Below, in pieces: positions 42,824-46,849 of a DNA stretch of 46,849 bases. The notes below the pieces were generated by a model that saw only the letters and a list, made by a program, of their open reading frames with translations, made no database searches and was not told the DNA's origin. Each line of letters begins with the position of its first letter. The first letter of the stretch is position 1. The translations under genes were made by a program, and so were the position numbers. Origin of the DNA: Bacteroidota bacterium (GTDB lineage: Bacteria > Bacteroidota > Bacteroidia > Chitinophagales > Chitinophagaceae); assembly GCA_018267675.1 (NCBI GenBank), contig JAFDYA010000120.1:1-46849 (forward strand), in the 5' to 3' direction.

Positions 42824-43476
42824 AAGCTCAATTTTTGGGTGTATGGAAAATACTCATTATCGTCAAGGTCGGCGAGTATCAATGTTGCTCCGTTTCGCTG
42901 CACCTGAGCCGCTATCAACGCCGCCGCCTTTCGTATATTCCCGGAATCCAAATGACTGAATGGCTCATCCAGCAACAAAAATTTGAAAGGCTGTAACAAG
43001 CTTCGGATAATGGCCAATCGTTGTTGTTCCCCATACGACAGTGTCCCGCCTAGTTTGTCTGCCCGGTCGGAAATGCCTAATAGGTCCATCCATTCTTTCA
43101 GCTCATTGGTCGAGATGTAGTTGGCAAGCACGCGCTTTGCTTCCAGGTTCTCAAAAGCACTGAGCTCGGGGAACAAACGTAGATCCTGAAAGACCAAGCT
43201 CAATTCTTGTTGTCGGAGGCGGCTCCAGGCTTCTGCAGACATCGTTTTTGTTTCTGTCGCCTGCCAGAATATTTGTCCCACAAAATCATTGCGCAAGCCA
43301 TAAAGACTATGCATCAGGGTCGTCTTCCCGGTGCCGGAAGCCGCTTGTACAAAAATTTGCTCTCCTTGTTCCCAGCTCAAGTCCTGCATCCATACATCCG
43401 ATTTACGGACGGATAGTCGCTCACGAAGAGGATTGGGCAAAAGCCCGGAAATACGCAAAAAGAAACCAGTGGACAT
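42820..43476 (-). CDS. ABC transporter ATP-binding protein
   Basis: This 218-residue ATPase has Walker A QAASGTGKTT (44-53), Q-loop VFQDLRLFPELSAFEN (about 95-110), a signature LSYGEQQR (146-153, a variant of LSGGQ) and Walker B LLLDEPFSHLD (167-177). The switch His is not present in the usual position: LILADLDDNE follows instead of the H-loop. It is probably the partner of the permease that overlaps it by four bases. Its promoter (43484-43512) overlaps the 5' region of the divergent ligase gene. Confidence 0.88.
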   Translation of the reverse strand: MSTGFFLRISGLLPNPLRERLSVRKSDVWMQDLSWEQGEQIFVQAASGTGKTTLMHSLYGLRNDFVGQIFWQATETKTMSAEAWSRLRQQELSLVFQDLRLFPELSAFENLEAKRVLANYISTNELKEWMDLLGISDRADKLGGTLSYGEQQRLAIIRSLLQPFKFLLLDEPFSHLDSGNIRKAAALIAAQVQRNGATLILADLDDNEYFPYTQKLSL

Positions 43477-43483
43477 GAACGAG

Positions 43484-43512
43484 GCAATTTAGGCAATGGA
43501 AGAATATCACAA
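43484..43512 (-). promoter_or_regulatory. Candidate promoter of the ABC ATPase/permease pair
   Basis: TAAATTGC (43491-43484), a one-mismatch relative of TAnnTTTG, with TTG 18 bases upstream (43512-43510). It lies eight bases before the ATG at 43476, so the leader would be almost absent. Confidence 0.4.
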
Positions 43513-43549
43513 GATTTCTTTTCCAACAAATAAGGAAGTATATTTAAAC

Positions 43550-45319
43550 ATGACGCAACGCCTTTTTGATCTTGTAAAGGAGCGCTACGACACCGCCCCT
43601 TCCGCTACACTGCTTGCTGCCAAAGAGAATGGCCGTTGGCGGGAATATCCTGTTTCTGAAGTTTGGGAGACTGCTTGTGCTATGGCCAATGGGCTCTTGG
43701 AGCTTGGCGTGGCGACTGTTGACCTAAGCCCGGAAGGACAAGAAAAGATTGCGATCATTTCCCCCAATCGTCCGGAATGGATCATCACCGATTTGGCAGT
43801 TCAGCTTTCGGGTGCGGTGCTCACGCCCATTTATCCCACAATAGCCCCGCACGAACTGGTATTCGTCTTAAAGGATGCCGGTGTTAAAAAACTACTGATT
43901 GCCGATCATAAACTTTACGATAATTTCAAAGAAGCTATAAAAAATGTGCCGGAACTTGTCGACATCTTTAGCTTTGATGCTATCCCGGGAGTCCGCTCCT
44001 GGCGCAGCCTTCACTCGGACAACAAAAATGTAAACCAAAGTGTAGTGGCACAAATCACTACGGACACACTAGCCACAATCATCTACACCTCCGGCACTAC
44101 CGGCAACCCCAAAGGGGTGATGCTCAGCCATAGCAACATCGCCTGCAACGTGCGGGACAGTATGCCGGCATTTACGTTTGCAAAAGTTGGTGAAAGGACG
44201 TTAAGCTTCCTTCCGCTCAATCATATTTTTGAACGGATGATCACCTATATCTATGTCAAAGCAGGACTAAGTATTTGGTATGCCGAAAGCATGGAAACAA
44301 TTGGCGACAACCTCAAAGAGGTGCAACCAATGGTCTTCTGCACAGTACCTCGCCTTTTGGAAAAAGTCTATGAAAAAATCATGGCCAAAGGCTTGGAATT
44401 GAAAGGAATTAAACGCGCACTATTCTTCTGGGCTGTAAAACTGGGTAAAAAATATGACAATGTCCAGCAAGGCTCAGCCTGGTACCGGCTCCAATTAAAA
44501 CTGGCAAACCGACTCATCTTCGCCAAATGGCGCGAGGCGTTGGGTGGCAAAGTGAAAGCCATTGTGACCGGCTCCGCGGCTTGCCAGGAGCGGCTTATCC
44601 GCATCTTCTCGTCAGCCAATATCGTGATTATGGAAGGCTATGGCCTCACCGAAACATCACCGGTTATTTCAGTTAACAGATTTGAAAGTGAAGGCCGACG
44701 AATAGGGACAATCGGACTACTAATTGACAATGTAGCCGTAAAAATTGCCGACGATGGCGAAATCTTGTGCAAAGGCCCAAATGTGATGATCGGCTACTAC
44801 AAACAACCAGAACTTACCGCAACTGTGATGCAGGACGGTTGGTTCCACACCGGCGATATTGGCACCTGGGTTGAAGATCGATTCCTCAAAATTACCGATC
44901 GCAAAAAGGAAATTTTCAAAACCTCTGGCGGTAAATATGTAGCACCTCAACCTATTGAAAACAAAATGCGGGAAAGCATTTTCATTGAGCAAATAATGGT
45001 GCTAGGCGCAGGCCGAAAATTCGTATCCGCTCTCATTGTTCCATCAATGATGCAACTTCGTAAGGCACTCCAGGATGCCGGCAATTCCGCGCCGGACGAT
45101 AATGCCCAGCTTATTGCCCTGCCCGCAGTACAACAAATCATCCGTGGCCAACTCGATAAATACAATGTACAATTCGGACATGTGGAGCAAGTAAAAAAAT
45201 TCAAACTACTCCCGCACGAATGGACGATAGACAGCGGCGAACTCACCCCATCCCTCAAAGTGAAACGAAAAGTATTGGAAGCAAAATTTGAAAAAGAAAT
45301 TGAAGACCTATACGACTAG
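43550..45319 (+). CDS. Long-chain acyl-CoA synthetase (AMP-dependent ligase)
   Basis: From ATG 43550 the product has 589 residues and belongs to the AMP-forming acyl-CoA ligase family, close to long-chain fatty-acid CoA ligases. The ATP motif TIIYTSGTTGNPKGVMLSH lies near 175-193, the GYGLTETSPVIS motif in the central part, and WFHTGDIG, LKITDRKKEIFKTSGGKYVAP and the C-terminal LTPSLKVKRK with the catalytic lysine follow. It activates fatty acids with ATP and CoA. A start at 43496 would add 18 residues that overlap the divergent ABC promoter, and the family begins with a sequence like MTQRLFDLVKERY, so 43550 is preferred. Confidence 0.94.
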   Translation: MTQRLFDLVKERYDTAPSATLLAAKENGRWREYPVSEVWETACAMANGLLELGVATVDLSPEGQEKIAIISPNRPEWIITDLAVQLSGAVLTPIYPTIAPHELVFVLKDAGVKKLLIADHKLYDNFKEAIKNVPELVDIFSFDAIPGVRSWRSLHSDNKNVNQSVVAQITTDTLATIIYTSGTTGNPKGVMLSHSNIACNVRDSMPAFTFAKVGERTLSFLPLNHIFERMITYIYVKAGLSIWYAESMETIGDNLKEVQPMVFCTVPRLLEKVYEKIMAKGLELKGIKRALFFWAVKLGKKYDNVQQGSAWYRLQLKLANRLIFAKWREALGGKVKAIVTGSAACQERLIRIFSSANIVIMEGYGLTETSPVISVNRFESEGRRIGTIGLLIDNVAVKIADDGEILCKGPNVMIGYYKQPELTATVMQDGWFHTGDIGTWVEDRFLKITDRKKEIFKTSGGKYVAPQPIENKMRESIFIEQIMVLGAGRKFVSALIVPSMMQLRKALQDAGNSAPDDNAQLIALPAVQQIIRGQLDKYNVQFGHVEQVKKFKLLPHEWTIDSGELTPSLKVKRKVLEAKFEKEIEDLYD

Positions 45320-45539
45320 TCGCCACCTTCTTTTTTCTCGCGCCAATGCTCGAAACACCACTTGAATCTGGTATTCCACTTAGAAATTCAGACAAGATAG
45401 ACACTGCACCCATTAGTAAAGGAATGGGATAAAAGCATAGTAAACTAGGGTGATTGCGCAAATGAAGCAAATAGGAAGTAGCGTTTCATTGCAACAAAAT
45501 GGCCACCACAAAATCTAGCTTGAATGGTACATTTATCCC

Positions 45540-46849
45540 ATGAAGCGCTTGTTTTTACTGGCTACCCTCCTGCCTTTTTTTGCCCAGGCCCAATCTGATT
45601 CCGCTGCCCTCCACCGGATCCGTACCGAGATATTGATGCATAACGATTGCTATGAAAACCTTCGGGTACTCACCCAATCCATCGGACATCGGCTTAGTGG
45701 CTCCCCGCAAGCTGCAAAAGCAGTACAATGGGGACTCAATACACTGAAATCCGCAGGGGCAGACACGGCCTACCTCCAGCCGGTCTATGTACCCCACTGG
45801 GTACGCGGTAAGGAAAGCCTCCGCGTCAAATTACCCGGTAACAATCACTTTCAACCAATAAAAATGCTTTCGTTGGGGAATACCATCGGCACCGGTAAAA
45901 TGCTCGAAGCGCCTATCGTATTAGTTAACGACATGAAGGAATTTGAAGCCCTGACACCAGCACAAATTGCCGGAAAGATCATCTTCTTCAACTACCGCTT
46001 CCGGCAGGACCTTGTCAGTACCTTCCATGGCTATGGTGATGCCATAAAATATCGAATCCTTCCCCCCACACTCGTAGCCAAAAAAGGAGGTGCAGGTGTC
46101 ATCATCCGTTCCATGTCCACAGGCTTAGATGATGTACCCCACACCGGCGTCACCCGCATCGTGGACTCGATCAGGAAAATACCCAGCGTAGCTATTGGCA
46201 ACTCCAGTGCCGACCTTTTGGAGCAAGCCTGCAAAAAAGGAACCGTAACGGCGCAACTCCTGACAAGTGGCCAGATGCTCCCCCCTGTCCTTTCCTACAA
46301 CGTTATTGGCGAAATTAGAGGCAGCGAAATTCCTAATGAATTCGTCATTGCCGGTGGCCACCTAGACTCTTGGGATGTTGGCGAAGGTGCCGAAGATGAT
46401 GGTGCCGGTATCGTACAAAGCATTGAAATAATCCGAGCATTCAAAGCTTTGGGCATTCACCCCAAACGTACCGTCCGAGCCGTCCTCTTCATGAACGAAG
46501 AAAATGGAGCAAAGGGTGGCCATGCCTATGCCGATAGCGCTGCTGCACGAAATGAAAAACATATCCTAGCCATCGAAAGCGACGCGGGCGGCTACTCCCC
46601 AAGAGGCTTTGGCCTAGACATGAATCCGGATCAAAAACAAAAAGTACAATCCTGGGCTCCCCTCTTCCAACCACTGAATGCCGATGACTTTAGCGGCGAA
46701 GATGGCGGTGTGGACATTGAACCACTCGGCAAACTCGGCACCGCACTCGCCGGCCTCTACCCCGACCCCCAACGCTATTTTGAATACCACCACACAGAGA
46801 AAGACGTATTCAGCGTGGTCAATCACCGCGAACTAAAACTCGGCGCCGC
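45540..46849 (+). CDS. Secreted M28-family zinc metallopeptidase (3' truncated)
   Basis: The frame opens at ATG 45540 and runs without a stop to the end of the window: 436 codons visible. Residues 1-17 are a signal peptide (PFFAQA). A PA-like inserted domain spans about 115-255. The M28 di-zinc site is intact: H and D in AGGHLDSWDVGEGAEDDGAG, catalytic and metal-binding Glu in MNEENGAKGG, Asp in ESDAGG and His in YHHTEKDVFS. This pattern matches carboxypeptidase Q/plasma glutamate carboxypeptidase-like aminopeptidases. It probably acts on peptides in the periplasm or outside. A possible -7 box TACATTTA lies directly before the ATG. The last part of the protein lies beyond the window. The spacer 45320-45539 holds no recognised element. 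Confidence 0.9.
   Translation, partial: MKRLFLLATLLPFFAQAQSDSAALHRIRTEILMHNDCYENLRVLTQSIGHRLSGSPQAAKAVQWGLNTLKSAGADTAYLQPVYVPHWVRGKESLRVKLPGNNHFQPIKMLSLGNTIGTGKMLEAPIVLVNDMKEFEALTPAQIAGKIIFFNYRFRQDLVSTFHGYGDAIKYRILPPTLVAKKGGAGVIIRSMSTGLDDVPHTGVTRIVDSIRKIPSVAIGNSSADLLEQACKKGTVTAQLLTSGQMLPPVLSYNVIGEIRGSEIPNEFVIAGGHLDSWDVGEGAEDDGAGIVQSIEIIRAFKALGIHPKRTVRAVLFMNEENGAKGGHAYADSAAARNEKHILAIESDAGGYSPRGFGLDMNPDQKQKVQSWAPLFQPLNADDFSGEDGGVDIEPLGKLGTALAGLYPDPQRYFEYHHTEKDVFSVVNHRELKLGA

Noticed and set aside
45346-45432. 28-codon plus-strand frame before the M28 peptidase
   Set aside because: No ribosome-binding or conservation evidence; its length is well within chance.
45255-45470. Minus-strand frame of 71 codons in the spacer after the acyl-CoA ligase
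   Set aside because: It overlaps the ligase's 3' end, has no homologous features and no promoter-like sequence.

Overview
The window looks like the chromosome of a Bacteroidota bacterium, most likely order Chitinophagales/family Chitinophagaceae (inferred from gene content, not from a marker search). Supporting signs are type IX secretion (T9SS) C-terminal domains on three secreted proteins, promoters of the TTTG-N19-TAnnTTTG kind, GIGT-repeat/C1q secreted proteins, a PASTA-bearing FtsI, a zinc-free type B L31 and the Bacteroidota order of the division/cell-wall (dcw) cluster. No phage, insertion sequence, CRISPR array or clearly foreign block is visible, and no gene-free stretch exceeds 300 bases.

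Layout. 1-3.8 kb: the 3' end of smc, a small cupin-like gene, a J-domain membrane protein, a cystathionine beta-synthase-type enzyme and a small membrane protein. 3.8-4.08 kb: a non-coding stretch with a structured, repeat-like element. 4.08-11.8 kb (all minus): a surface/signalling block of one T9SS cargo, two paralogous secreted GIGT/C1q-domain proteins, and a TPR sensor kinase overlapping a LytTR response regulator. 11.9-28.2 kb (all minus): a complete 13-gene dcw cluster, mraZ-rsmH-ftsL-ftsI-murE-mraY-murD-ftsW-murG-murC-ftsQ-ftsA-ftsZ, closed by a hairpin terminator. 28.4-34 kb (minus): an unknown membrane protein, tRNA-Arg(CCG) and tRNA-Glu(TTC), tpiA, a GlmU-like protein, rpmE2, a TlpA-type thioredoxin and a PhnP-like hydrolase. 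34.1-37.8 kb (plus): a DUF1345 membrane protein and a large BNR-repeat T9SS protein. 37.8-43.5 kb (minus): tilS, a TPR protein, a PNGase F-like T9SS protein and an ABC permease/ATPase pair. 43.5 kb to the end (plus): an acyl-CoA ligase and a truncated M28 metallopeptidase.

How the parts work together. The dcw cluster makes the UDP-MurNAc-peptide and lipid I/II (MurC, MurD, MurE, MraY, MurG) and the septal machinery (FtsZ, FtsA, FtsQ, FtsL, FtsW, FtsI). The MraY reading frame carries a periplasmic insert, and a row of TG(GG) boxes at 10-bp spacing precedes mraZ. The best hidden signal is regulatory. The two C1q-domain paralogues have matching promoters: a TATGTTTG box with, exactly 30 bases upstream, a pair of 10-bp sites of the form CRTTSRGCGG whose repeat period is exactly 20 bp. 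The sites resemble the LytTR-family operator, and a LytTR regulator/kinase pair lies next door, which suggests a self-contained sensor-to-surface-protein circuit.

Several starts were moved from the longest open frame to an internal ATG or GTG because of promoter, terminator or domain position; each case is explained in its entry.
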